NCBI GenBank assembly: GCA_910589055.1
Contig: CAJURN010000018.1
Location: 4,116-68,115, forward strand
DNA length: 64,000 bases
Reading direction: 5' to 3'
Source: an uncultured Muribaculaceae bacterium
GTDB taxonomy: Bacteria > Bacteroidota > Bacteroidia > Bacteroidales > Muribaculaceae
Below are positions 17,508 to 25,738 of the stretch, one piece after another (positions within the stretch are counted from its first letter, which is position 1; every line of letters starts with the position of its first letter). Under the pieces are notes generated by a model, which searched no databases, was not told where the DNA came from, and was given only the letters and a program-made list of their open reading frames with translations. The translations under genes were made by a program, and so were the position numbers.

Positions 17508-18743
17508 ATGGAACGCATATTGCTTTGCAAGCCTAAGATGAGCGGGCGCGAGCTTGATTTTATCAAGCCTGCCCTTGCCGAGGATTGGGCTGTGCCGATG
17601 GGTCCCGACGTCACTGCTTTCGAGAAGGAACTTGGCGCGGTTATCGGTGCGGAAAATGTCGTCGCGCTTGAATCGGGCACATCTGCGATTCATCTTGCTT
17701 TGATTCTTTGCGGAGTCAAACCCGGAGATGAGGTGATTGTACAATCCATGACCTTCTGTGCTTCGACCAATCCCGTGGCTTATCTTGGAGCCACGCCGGT
17801 GTTTGTCGACTCGGAGAGTGATTCCTGGAACATGAATCCCGACCTGCTCGAGACGGCAATCAAGGATAGGATTGCCGTGACAGGAAAGACTCCCAAGGCC
17901 ATTATTCCCGTAGCGCTCTACGGCATGCCCTATCAGATAGAAAGAATCCTCGCGATAGCCGACCGCTACGGAATTCCGGTCATCGAGGATGCCGCCGAAG
18001 GCTTCTGCTCGCGCTATCAAGGGCGCGTACTCGGTACATTCGGTCGTTTCGGCATACTCAGTTTCAACGGCAACAAGATGATAACGACCTCCGGAGGGGG
18101 AGCCTTGATTTGTCCCGACAAGGAGACCGCCGACAAGGCCAAATGGTATGCCACGCAGGCCCGCGAGAGCTATCCGTATTATCATCATGAGGTTGTAGGC
18201 TACAACTACCGCCTTTCCAATATCTCGGCCTGCATCGGTCGGGCACAACTCACGGTGCTTGAAGAACATCTTGCCCATCATCGCCATGTGCAGGAGATGT
18301 ATTGTGAGCTGTTGAAGGATGTCAAGGGCATCACGATGCACTGCAATCCCGCTCTGGAATACGATTCGAATTTCTGGCTCTGTACGGCCACGCTCGACCC
18401 CGAGCTGCGCGTGAGGGGACAGGAAAACGCCTACAAGGAGGTGATTACCGGCGCCGTCGGAGGTGCCGCAGGCGTGATTCACACCGCTTCGAGCGCCACA
18501 ACCGACTGCCAGCCCAACGACAACGTGGAAGCTCTGCGCGTATGTCTCGACAAAGCCAATATCGAGGCACGTCCCCTCTGGAAGCCCATGCACAAGCAGC
18601 CGGTCTACAAGAACGCCCCTGCCTATGTCAACGGCGTGTCGGAATCCCTCTTCAAAGTCGGTATCTGTCTCCCAGCTGGCCCCTACGTCACCGACGACGA
18701 TGTCCGCTATATCGTGGATACCATTAAGGAGAGTCTGAATTAA
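17508..18743 (+). CDS. DegT/DnrJ/EryC1/StrS family PLP aminotransferase
   Basis: 411 residues from ATG at 17508; a TTG at 17502, overlapping the WbuC stop, would add two residues. The fold-type I landmarks are visible: ALESGTSAIHLAL (about 52-64, phosphate cup), VIEDAAEGF (about 160-168, PLP-binding aspartate) and SFNGNKMITTSGGGAL (about 185-200) with the Schiff-base lysine in GNK. Family members aminate keto-sugar nucleotides. The cluster has no obvious extra 4-ketosugar source except the CapE product, so the substrate is uncertain; a modified amino sugar or another sugar made elsewhere is possible. It is the last gene of the locus. Confidence 0.88.
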   Translation: MERILLCKPKMSGRELDFIKPALAEDWAVPMGPDVTAFEKELGAVIGAENVVALESGTSAIHLALILCGVKPGDEVIVQSMTFCASTNPVAYLGATPVFVDSESDSWNMNPDLLETAIKDRIAVTGKTPKAIIPVALYGMPYQIERILAIADRYGIPVIEDAAEGFCSRYQGRVLGTFGRFGILSFNGNKMITTSGGGALICPDKETADKAKWYATQARESYPYYHHEVVGYNYRLSNISACIGRAQLTVLEEHLAHHRHVQEMYCELLKDVKGITMHCNPALEYDSNFWLCTATLDPELRVRGQENAYKEVITGAVGGAAGVIHTASSATTDCQPNDNVEALRVCLDKANIEARPLWKPMHKQPVYKNAPAYVNGVSESLFKVGICLPAGPYVTDDDVRYIVDTIKESLN

Positions 18744-18775
18744 GTATTAAGTATTAAGTATTAAGTATTAAGTAT
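18741..18775 (+). repeat. Five tandem copies of the 7-mer TAAGTAT
   Basis: The array begins with the stop codon TAA of the aminotransferase gene and runs for 35 bp, followed by TAGGGAGGG. Because the first TAA is the stop, copy-number change would not alter the protein. It lies just before the terminator. Confidence 0.9.
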
Positions 18776-18798
18776 TAGGGAGGGTTCACCTTCATCTG

Positions 18799-18836
18799 AA
18801 GACTTGCGGAACTTTGGTTCTGTAAGTCTTTTTTTT
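18799..18836 (+). terminator. Intrinsic terminator of the polysaccharide operon
   Basis: AAGACTT at 18799-18805 pairs with AAGTCTT at 18824-18830, extended inward by CGGAAC/GTTCTG (one G-T pair) with a TTTG loop, and the run of eight T follows. It separates the surface polysaccharide genes from the glycan-utilisation genes. Confidence 0.8.
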
Positions 18837-18844
18837 GCTTAAAA

Positions 18845-18876
18845 TTTGGATATGTAAGAATATATTATTTATTTTG
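18845..18876 (+). promoter_or_regulatory. Possible promoter of the first GH92 gene
   Basis: TTTG at 18845-18848 and TATTTTG at 18870-18876 resemble the -33 and -7 elements, but the -7 box is one base short of TAnnTTTG and the spacer is 21 bases. Placement just after a terminator and before the ATG at 18908 favours it. Confidence 0.4.
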
Positions 18877-18907
18877 CGCATTGAAATGTATGCACATAAT
18901 AAATCCC

Positions 18908-21900
18908 ATGAAGAAACATCTATATTTATTTTCAGCTCTCGCTTTATCTGCGAATTTTTTTGTATCCGCACTGGAATCGGAGATATGGTCGGTCGGAATC
19001 AGAGACAATAAGCCCGATGGCTTTGCTTTGGCTCCTGATGGCTACGCCGACTTCCTTGCCAATGACTTTGGCTACGAAGACAAGTATTTCATCGTAGGAC
19101 ATTCCGATGCTTCGAAGGAGTTGCCGTACGTTCTGCCCGGTCCTACCGACACATGGGGCGGTACCTGGTATACTTCAGGATGGCGTACGCATCAGCTCAA
19201 TATGTTCTTCGATGTCAAGGGTAAACCCTCGCCCGAAGGCTATACTTTTGTATTGGATCTTGCGGATTTTTCCAAAAACTTTCTGCCACTTGTAAAGGTG
19301 AGCGTGAATAATCAGGATGCGAAATATCAGCTCACATCGCCCGGCTGTGACCTTGCCGCACAGCGTCAGCCAAGTCAGGTCGAAGCTGCCGTGGACTCAC
19401 TGGCGCTGAAGTGCCGCAGCGCTGAAGCCACCCCTGAGCGCATTGAAATGAAACTTGGAAAAGATGTACTGAAGGAAGGCTCGAATGAGGTTGTGATAAC
19501 AGTACTCGAAGGCTCGTGGATTATGTTCGACCATTTTTCACTATGCGGTCCCTCCGGTATAAGTGTTGTAAATCCGTCAGACATATATGTGCGCGGAGTG
19601 GAAGCCGCCGATTATCAGCTTGGTGACAAGCAACCTCTTTTGGTCGATGTCGAGCATCTTGCCGGCAATCCTGAAATCAAGGTGAAACTTGATGGAAAAA
19701 CCATATTCACAGCAAGAACTGACCGCGGGCGTTATCGCTTCGAGGCTCCGATGCCTGCCGTGAAAAAAGAGAAAAAGAGCCGGTATTCGGTACAGTGCAA
19801 CGGCCGTGAGCTTGCTTCCGGCTATGTGTTGAGAAGCCCGCAACCGCAACAGACCCCGGCCGATTATGTTGATACACGTTTCGGGACGGCACATTCGCGC
19901 TGGATGATTGCTCCGGGTCCGTGGATGCCATTCAGCATGGTAAAACTCAGTCCCGACAATCAGAACGGAGGTTGGCAGGCCGGTTATCAGCCCTCGTTCG
20001 AGAACATAGGTTGCTTCAGCCATATCCATGAATGGACGCTTTCCGGTTTGGGAATCATGGCTACCAACGGCCCTCTTAAAACCCGTGTGGGCGATGAGAA
20101 AAAGCCCGACGAAGGCTACCGTTCGCGCATCGACAAGCGCACGGAGGTGGCTGAGATAGGATATTATGCCGCCGACCTTACCGACTATGGTATCAAGGCG
20201 GAGCTCACCGCCACAACCCGCTGCGGATTCGAGCGTTTCACTTTCCCGGGTGGACGCAACGATGGCCGCATCCTTATAGAGCTGCATCCCGAAGCTGAAT
20301 ACGGTTTTCAGATTCAGGACCTGCACGTCACCAAGACATCCCCCGACCGAATTGAGGGCTATTGCCATCAGGTGTCGCCCGGAGTGTGGAGCGGCGATGC
20401 CGGACAGGATTACAAGGTTAATTTCATAGTGGAATTCGATTGTCCCATGCAGTCGATGGGGGTGTGGCGTGATGCTGAAATAAGCGACGGCGCAACGGAG
20501 CTTACCGGAGGCCCGCTCACCGATGCCGGACTCTTTGTAAACTTTGACACAGAGCGTTATCCGGTGGTGCAGGTGCGCACGGCTATCTCCCCCGTGAGCG
20601 TTGCCAATGCCGCCGAGAACCTCGAAAAAGAAATCGCGGAGCCTTTCGGATGGGATTTCGACGCAGTGCGCCGCAATCAGGTGGACACATGGAACGCGCT
20701 GTTCGACCGCGTTAAAATATCCACCGACGACAGTCTTGAAAAAACGTTGTTCTACAACAACATGTACCGCGCCCTCTGCAGCCGAAACATCTGGAGCGAT
20801 ATCAACGGCGAGTGGATCAGTACCGACGGGCGTCTCCGTCGCGTCGACAACCCCGACAATGACGTTATGCTGGGTTGCGATGCGTTCTGGAACTCCTTCT
20901 GGAATCTCAATCTCTTCTGGAATCTCGTCACTCCCGAATGGTCGGGAAAATGGGTGCGCTCCCAGCTCGCCATGTACGACGCCAACGGCTGGCTCGCCAA
21001 GGGTCCTGCCGGACTGAATTACATTCCCGTGATGGTGGCCGAGCATGAGATACCGCTCATTGTGAGCGCATGGCAGATGGGAATCCGAGATTTCGACGCC
21101 GACAAGGCGTTGGAGGCCTCAGTCAAGATGCAGACCGTTCCGGCACAGAAAGTCTACAACGGTTTTGCAGGAAACCGCGACCTGGAGCATTACATGAAGT
21201 ACAAATATGTTCCTCATGACAAGGGTCGCTTCTCCAACACGATGGAATACTCCTACGACGACTGGACCGTGGGGCAGCTCGCAAAGGCGCTCGGCAATGA
21301 TTCGGTATACAACATATTCAACGACCGCGGCTATTGGTGGCGCAACGTAATCAGCGACGAAGGCTATTGCCACATGCGCGACAGCGAAGGACGATGGGTG
21401 GAGGATTTTGATCCTTTCCGAAGCGGTGCCAACCATCACTACGTGGAAGGCAATGCCTGGCAGCTTACGTTCTTCGTGCCTCAGGATGTTCCGGCGCTCG
21501 TCAATAAAATAGGCAAAAAGCGCTTCCTCGACCGCCTGCACTGGGGTTTCAATCAAGACGAGGCATGGCGCTACAATGCACCCAACGACCAATATTGGGA
21601 CCATCCCGTTGTGCAGGGCAATCAGCAGTCGATGCACTTTGCATGGCTCTTCAACTTTGCCGGAGAGCCCTGGAGCACCCAGCGCTGGAGCCGCTCGGTA
21701 CTCGACCGCTATTATGGGTACGGCATTGCCAATGCCTATCTTGGCGACGAAGACCAGGGGCAGATGAGCTCATGGGCCGTGATGGTGGCAATGGGCTTGT
21801 TCCAGACCGACGGCGGTTGCTCCACCACGCCGCAGTATGAAATCGGCAGTCCTGCCTTCCGTGAAATCACGATTGACCTCGGCGAGCGTTACGGACGTGG

Positions 21901-22081
21901 AAAATCCTTCACAATCAAGGCAAAGAACGCTTCCCGCAAGAACATCTACGTGCAGGATGCCGTGCTCAACGGAAAACCCCTCAAATCCTTCCGCTTCCCT
22001 GCCGAAGAATTGCTCAAAGGTGGCGAACTTGTGCTCACAATGGGCGAGAATCCAAATTTCGGGTGGGGTTTGGAGGATTAA
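18908..22081 (+). CDS. GH92 alpha-mannosidase with N-terminal PL4-domain-III-like module
   Basis: 1057 residues from ATG at 18908 (MKKHLYLFSALALSANFFVSA, a signal peptide); the upstream TTG would bury the signal. Residues about 20-215 resemble the rhamnogalacturonan-lyase domain III/CBM-like module (WSVGIRDNKPDGFA, WYTSGWRTHQLNMFF, GSWIMFDHFSLCGP). A linker beta-domain follows, then the GH92 catalytic part from about residue 320. GH92 enzymes are calcium-dependent inverting exo-alpha-mannosidases. The catalytic acid is expected at E847 in YVEGNAW, and the base pair at D947 and D949 in GDEDQGQMSSW, spaced as in BT3990. It is probably periplasmic. The linkage specificity (1,2, 1,3 or 1,6) cannot be read from sequence. 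Confidence 0.9.
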   Translation: MKKHLYLFSALALSANFFVSALESEIWSVGIRDNKPDGFALAPDGYADFLANDFGYEDKYFIVGHSDASKELPYVLPGPTDTWGGTWYTSGWRTHQLNMFFDVKGKPSPEGYTFVLDLADFSKNFLPLVKVSVNNQDAKYQLTSPGCDLAAQRQPSQVEAAVDSLALKCRSAEATPERIEMKLGKDVLKEGSNEVVITVLEGSWIMFDHFSLCGPSGISVVNPSDIYVRGVEAADYQLGDKQPLLVDVEHLAGNPEIKVKLDGKTIFTARTDRGRYRFEAPMPAVKKEKKSRYSVQCNGRELASGYVLRSPQPQQTPADYVDTRFGTAHSRWMIAPGPWMPFSMVKLSPDNQNGGWQAGYQPSFENIGCFSHIHEWTLSGLGIMATNGPLKTRVGDEKKPDEGYRSRIDKRTEVAEIGYYAADLTDYGIKAELTATTRCGFERFTFPGGRNDGRILIELHPEAEYGFQIQDLHVTKTSPDRIEGYCHQVSPGVWSGDAGQDYKVNFIVEFDCPMQSMGVWRDAEISDGATELTGGPLTDAGLFVNFDTERYPVVQVRTAISPVSVANAAENLEKEIAEPFGWDFDAVRRNQVDTWNALFDRVKISTDDSLEKTLFYNNMYRALCSRNIWSDINGEWISTDGRLRRVDNPDNDVMLGCDAFWNSFWNLNLFWNLVTPEWSGKWVRSQLAMYDANGWLAKGPAGLNYIPVMVAEHEIPLIVSAWQMGIRDFDADKALEASVKMQTVPAQKVYNGFAGNRDLEHYMKYKYVPHDKGRFSNTMEYSYDDWTVGQLAKALGNDSVYNIFNDRGYWWRNVISDEGYCHMRDSEGRWVEDFDPFRSGANHHYVEGNAWQLTFFVPQDVPALVNKIGKKRFLDRLHWGFNQDEAWRYNAPNDQYWDHPVVQGNQQSMHFAWLFNFAGEPWSTQRWSRSVLDRYYGYGIANAYLGDEDQGQMSSWAVMVAMGLFQTDGGCSTTPQYEIGSPAFREITIDLGERYGRGKSFTIKAKNASRKNIYVQDAVLNGKPLKSFRFPAEELLKGGELVLTMGENPNFGWGLED

Positions 22082-22096
22082 TCCGCTGAAAAAAGC

Positions 22097-22104
22097 TATA
22101 TTTG
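22097..22104 (+). promoter_or_regulatory. -7 element upstream of the GntR gene
   Basis: TATATTTG matches TAnnTTTG exactly, 27 bases before the ATG at 22132. The nearest TTTG upstream (22069-22072) is 24 bases away, longer than usual. It may give the regulator and permease their own transcript. Confidence 0.45.
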
Positions 22105-22131
22105 TGAAATTAACCAAAAATTCATATTAGT

Positions 22132-22863
22132 ATGGAAATTCAAACTGAACCGCGGGCTAAACAGCCTCTCCACATCCAGGCGGAGTATTTTCTGAGGCAG
22201 CTCATCCGGCAGGAAGAATATATGAAAGGCGCGCGGCTTCCCAACGAGGTCGCGCTCGCCGAGCAACTGAACATCTCGCGCAACACTCTGCGTCAGGCCA
22301 TCAACAAACTTGTGTACGAGGGATTGCTCGTGCGCAAGAAAAAATACGGCACAACCGTGGCTATGCAGAAAGTCTCAGGCGACGCACGCAAGTGGATGAG
22401 TTTCTCCCAGGAAATGAAATGCCTTGGCATGACGGTGCAGAACTTCGAGTTGCACGTGAGCAAAAAGAGCGTTCCCGAGGATGCGGCAACATTTTTCGGC
22501 GTCGCACCCGACTCACGCCTTGTTTGTCTCGAACGGCTGCGCGGCCAACCCGGACAGCCCTTTGTCTACTTCATATCCTATTTCAACCCGGAGATTCCCA
22601 TCACGAGCGACGAAGATTTCACCAAGCCACTCTACGAGCAGCTTGAGCAGAACTACGGCGTAAGGGTCAAGACCTCCAAGGAAATGATTTCGGCAATGGC
22701 GGCCGACAGCGTTTTGGCAGAGAAATTTGAAATCAACGAGGGCGACCCGATACTTGTGCGCAAGCGCTTTGTGCTGGACGGCAACGGTATGCCCGTGGAA
22801 TATAACGTCGGATACTACCGTGCCGACTGCTTTACTTATTCAATTGAATTTGTCAACGAATGA
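22132..22863 (+). CDS. GntR/HutC family transcriptional regulator with UTRA domain
   Basis: 243 residues. The N-terminal winged helix (about residues 12-80) has LPNEVALAEQLNISRNTLRQAINKL, the GntR recognition region. The C-terminal UTRA ligand domain (about 95-240) has SRLVCLERLRGQPGQPFVYFISYFNP and the closing VEYNVGYYRADCFTYSI. The family senses small sugar phosphates or similar metabolites and usually represses uptake genes until the ligand binds. It is coupled by an ATGA overlap to a sugar permease and follows the GH92 gene, so a mannose-derived effector is a reasonable guess. No operator could be identified with certainty. Confidence 0.92.
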   Translation: MEIQTEPRAKQPLHIQAEYFLRQLIRQEEYMKGARLPNEVALAEQLNISRNTLRQAINKLVYEGLLVRKKKYGTTVAMQKVSGDARKWMSFSQEMKCLGMTVQNFELHVSKKSVPEDAATFFGVAPDSRLVCLERLRGQPGQPFVYFISYFNPEIPITSDEDFTKPLYEQLEQNYGVRVKTSKEMISAMAADSVLAEKFEINEGDPILVRKRFVLDGNGMPVEYNVGYYRADCFTYSIEFVNE

Positions 22864-24023
22864 AACACCCGCTAATTAAATTACTTCCCGTGCTGTTCGG
22901 ATTTTTCATCATGGGATTCTGTGACGTGGTAGGCATCGGCACCGCCTATCTTCAGAAAGATTTCGGACTCGACGAGACCACGGCCGGATTCGTGCCGTCG
23001 ATGGTTTTCATCTGGTTTCTCTTCCTGTCGCTTCCGGCGGCTCTGCTGATGAACCGTCTTGGCCGCAAGCGCACGGTAGTCATGAGCAACATTATCACCA
23101 CAGCAGGCATGCTTCTGCCGTTGTTGAGCTACAATCTTGCCACCTGCATGGCTGCATTTCTGCTTCTCGGTGTGGGCAACACCATACTTCAGGTGTCGCT
23201 CAACCCCTTGCTCACAAATGTGGTGAAAGGCAACGCCCTGGCGAGCTCGCTCACAGCCGGACAGATCATCAAGGCGCTTTCATCGTTCTGCGGACCGTTG
23301 CTGGCCGCCTTTGCGGCGTTGTATCTCGGCAATTGGCAGTATCTTTTCCTGATTTACGCCGTGCTCACGGTGCTTTCGACCCTCTGGCTCCAGATGACCC
23401 GTATCAAGGAAGAACCTTATGAATCCCGGTCGTCGATAGTCAAATCACTCTCCCTTCTCCGTCAGAGCCGGATTCTCCTTCTTTTCTTAGGAATATTTTT
23501 TATTTGCGGAGCCGATATAGGCGTCAACATGGTAGCCCCGAAACTGCTGATTGAGCGTTGCAGCTATGCCGTTGAAGATGCCGGGGTCGGAGCGAGCCTC
23601 TACTTCGTGTGCCGCACCCTTGGAGCTTTCGCCGGCACCATCGCCCTTGCCCGCATAGCTCCGGTGAGATATTTCAGAATCAATATCGCGGCTGCGATTG
23701 CGGCGCTTGTAATGCTTTTTGTGGCCGACAGCGTGACCTCTATTCTCGTAGGAGTTGGTATGGTAGGCTTCTTCTGTGCGAGCTTCTTCTCAATCATATT
23801 CTCCCTGGCTCTCGAGTACGACAGCAAGTGCGAGAACGAGATGTCAGGACTTATGATTATGGGGATTTTCGGTGCCGCCGTACTCCCTCCTGTCATGGGA
23901 TTCTTTGCCGATATGTTTGGCAATCAGGGCGGTTCGCTGCTTGTGATAGGATTTGCTCTCCTTTACCTTGCTTATTGCTCGGTGATGATGGGGCAGCCCA
24001 GGAAAGCCGAAGCGGCACAGTAG
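22860..24023 (+). CDS. MFS sugar permease
   Basis: 387 residues, 12 predicted spans. NRLGRKRTVV (about 61-70) is the loop 2-3 MFS signature; the GFCDVVGIGTAYLQKDFGL start and VGNTILQVSLNPLLTNV resemble the fucose/glucose-galactose (FucP/GluP-like) permease branch, where the N-P motif lies in span 4. It sits in the inner membrane and is proton-coupled by analogy. It is translationally coupled to the GntR gene. With GH92 enzymes releasing mannose in the periplasm and a kinase plus mannose-6-phosphate isomerase downstream, free mannose is the most economical substrate. Confidence 0.88.
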   Translation: MKHPLIKLLPVLFGFFIMGFCDVVGIGTAYLQKDFGLDETTAGFVPSMVFIWFLFLSLPAALLMNRLGRKRTVVMSNIITTAGMLLPLLSYNLATCMAAFLLLGVGNTILQVSLNPLLTNVVKGNALASSLTAGQIIKALSSFCGPLLAAFAALYLGNWQYLFLIYAVLTVLSTLWLQMTRIKEEPYESRSSIVKSLSLLRQSRILLLFLGIFFICGADIGVNMVAPKLLIERCSYAVEDAGVGASLYFVCRTLGAFAGTIALARIAPVRYFRINIAAAIAALVMLFVADSVTSILVGVGMVGFFCASFFSIIFSLALEYDSKCENEMSGLMIMGIFGAAVLPPVMGFFADMFGNQGGSLLVIGFALLYLAYCSVMMGQPRKAEAAQ

Positions 24024-24025
24024 AC

Positions 24026-24919
24026 TCACGAATTCTGCTCCCGGTACTCCGAGGGCGACACGCCTATGGTCTTAGTGAACATGCGCGAGAAGTAAGCCGG
24101 ATCATCGTAACCGAGCAAGGCTGCTATCTCGTGCATTTTTAATTTTGTAAGCTCTATATACTGGCATGCGCGCTGCATCTTCAGCATAAGGAAATAGCTG
24201 ATGGGCGACATGCCGGTATCTTTTTTAAAGAGCAGAGAGAACTGCGAGGGGGAATAGTTGAAATGTGCGGCGAGGTCTTCGAGCGACAGGGGACGCTGGA
24301 TGTTTTCCTCCATGTAATATATGACGCTCAGCGAGAAGGGATATTCCTTGTGGATGGTGGCTACAGGATGGCGGAATTGTTCTACAAAAATGAACGTTCC
24401 TAAAAACATGTACAGACATAATGATGTGTATGTCATATATTCCTTGATATAGGCCAGCGAATAGCAGGCATATATCTCGTCGAAAAGCCGCAGACGGTCC
24501 TGGATTCTTGAACTTTCCGATGGTTTAATTGCTTCTGGAGCAGAGGAAAGCATTGAGGCCATGCTCGCGCTCATCCTGCCGCGGAAGTGTAAAAAGTAAA
24601 TAGTCCACGGATTTTCCGGGTCGGCGGTGAGAGTGTAGGGCGTGCCTGCAGGAACAACGATGAAGCGGTCGCTTTCCACGTCAAATTCTTTCGAGCCGAT
24701 TTTGCAATGTCCTTTCCCCGCCGTGCAGTAGAGAATAAACTGGTAGATACACCCTTCGGTTTTCTGTACATAATGGTACTTGGCTTTCGGGAAATAGCCT
24801 ATTTTAGAGATATATAGGTTGCCGATTATAGGGTCGGTCGCATATGTCTCAAGCAACTTCTCGGGGAGCGACAGCAGGCGCTGTCCCTTGAATCCTTCTT
24901 TGATTTTCACCGTGCTCAT
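24026..24919 (-). CDS. AraC family transcriptional regulator with N-terminal cupin
   Basis: 297 residues. The N-terminal AraC-type sugar-binding cupin (about 30-150) has YQFILYCTAGKGHCKIGSKE and FIVVPAGTPYTLTAD. The C-terminal pair of HTH motifs (about 195-295) has LSLEDLAAHFNYSPSQFSLLFKK and MHEIAALLGYDDPAYFSRMF, ending in the conserved G-SPSEYRE. It is convergent with the permease gene (2 bp apart) and divergent from the isomerase operon, whose promoter lies in the 160-bp gap. It is therefore the best candidate activator of the 25082-45182 gene run. No SusR or hybrid two-component sensor is present in the locus. Confidence 0.93.
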   Translation of the reverse strand: MSTVKIKEGFKGQRLLSLPEKLLETYATDPIIGNLYISKIGYFPKAKYHYVQKTEGCIYQFILYCTAGKGHCKIGSKEFDVESDRFIVVPAGTPYTLTADPENPWTIYFLHFRGRMSASMASMLSSAPEAIKPSESSRIQDRLRLFDEIYACYSLAYIKEYMTYTSLCLYMFLGTFIFVEQFRHPVATIHKEYPFSLSVIYYMEENIQRPLSLEDLAAHFNYSPSQFSLLFKKDTGMSPISYFLMLKMQRACQYIELTKLKMHEIAALLGYDDPAYFSRMFTKTIGVSPSEYREQNS

Positions 24920-25030
24920 TTTCGTACGTTTTTACGTGTGCAGCGCGCTATTGACTGCTGTTTAATCTTCGGTGACAAATTTAATCAAAAAAATCGTAAG
25001 ATTGTGCAACAAAATCATAATAAATTCTAT

Positions 25031-25060
25031 TTTGGGGAATATGTTCAATTTATAATTTTG
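25031..25060 (+). promoter_or_regulatory. Promoter of the isomerase/kinase/SusCD operon
   Basis: TTTG at 25031-25034 and TAATTTTG at 25053-25060 match the Bacteroidetes -33 and -7 consensus exactly, with an 18-base spacer. The expected transcription start is near 25067, 15 bases before the GTG start at 25082. An AraC target is expected just upstream, between 24920 and 25030, but no clear paired half-sites were recognised. Confidence 0.7.
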
Positions 25061-25081
25061 CAATGTAAAAAACACAGAACA

Positions 25082-25735
25082 GTGAGAAAGAGTAATTACG
25101 ATAAAAAGCCATACACATCAGTCGAAGGCTGCATCTTCACAGGATGGGATTCAATCCGTGACGAGCTTTCGCGTTGCATCAGCAAGGCTGCCGGAAAAAA
25201 GTTCCGCATCGTGGTGGAATGTTATCACGGTGTCGACCATAATGAACTTCGTGAAAATCTGAAACCGCTATGTCCCGGGTCGTTCTTCGATACCGCCGAT
25301 GTGTTCAAGCCGGTGGCTGAAATCGAACGCATGACAGCTCCGATTGTCACCGACGACCGTCTTTTCGGTCACCGTACAACCCTTCCATATGCCGATTTCT
25401 TTGAATCCGGCAAATTCGAGGCGGCGCAGGCTGCCATCGGGTCTTGCGCGGGTGCTGTGCTTGTCTACGGTCACGGAGCCGCATTGCTCTGTCCGGATGC
25501 CGACCTGATTGTTTACGCCGACATGCCCCGTTGGGAAATACAGATGCGATTCCGTGCCGGACGCATCACGGGTCTTGGAATGGACAATAAGGACGACATG
25601 CCCTCGCTCCACTACAAGCGCGGATATTTCCTTGACTGGAATGTCTGCGATTCTCTCAAAAAGAAGATTTTCACAAAGATTGGTTATTGGCTCGACACCA
25701 CGATTACGGGAGAGCCCAAGATGATTCACGGCTAG
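25082..25735 (+). CDS. N-terminal part of a two-part class I mannose-6-phosphate isomerase-like protein
   Basis: 217 residues from GTG at 25082 (MRKSNYDKKPYTSVEGC); frames starting further upstream run through the promoter. The protein has VVECYHGVDHNELRE, TDDRLFGH, VYGHGAALLCPDADLIVYADMPRWEIQMRFR and KRGYFLDWNVCD. From memory of the family these blocks form the N-terminal domain of ~590-residue class I isomerases in Bacteroidetes and Firmicutes, where they continue without a break into the isomerase domain. Here the frame ends at TAG (25733-25735), and the isomerase begins in the same frame 3 bp later. A nucleotide-kinase-like fold without a Walker motif is suspected; no function is known for this domain alone. 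Confidence 0.75.
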   Translation: MRKSNYDKKPYTSVEGCIFTGWDSIRDELSRCISKAAGKKFRIVVECYHGVDHNELRENLKPLCPGSFFDTADVFKPVAEIERMTAPIVTDDRLFGHRTTLPYADFFESGKFEAAQAAIGSCAGAVLVYGHGAALLCPDADLIVYADMPRWEIQMRFRAGRITGLGMDNKDDMPSLHYKRGYFLDWNVCDSLKKKIFTKIGYWLDTTITGEPKMIHG

Positions 25736-25738
25736 ACT

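Noticed and set aside
19577..21046. Antisense frame of 489 codons opposite the first GH92
   Set aside because: Shadow of a well-supported GH92 gene; no recognisable domain and no promoter.
25733..25735. TAG decoded as an amino acid (pyrrolysine or a reassigned code)
   Set aside because: Other genes in the window end normally with TAG (capF, for example), and no suppressor tRNA or pylTS-type gene is visible.
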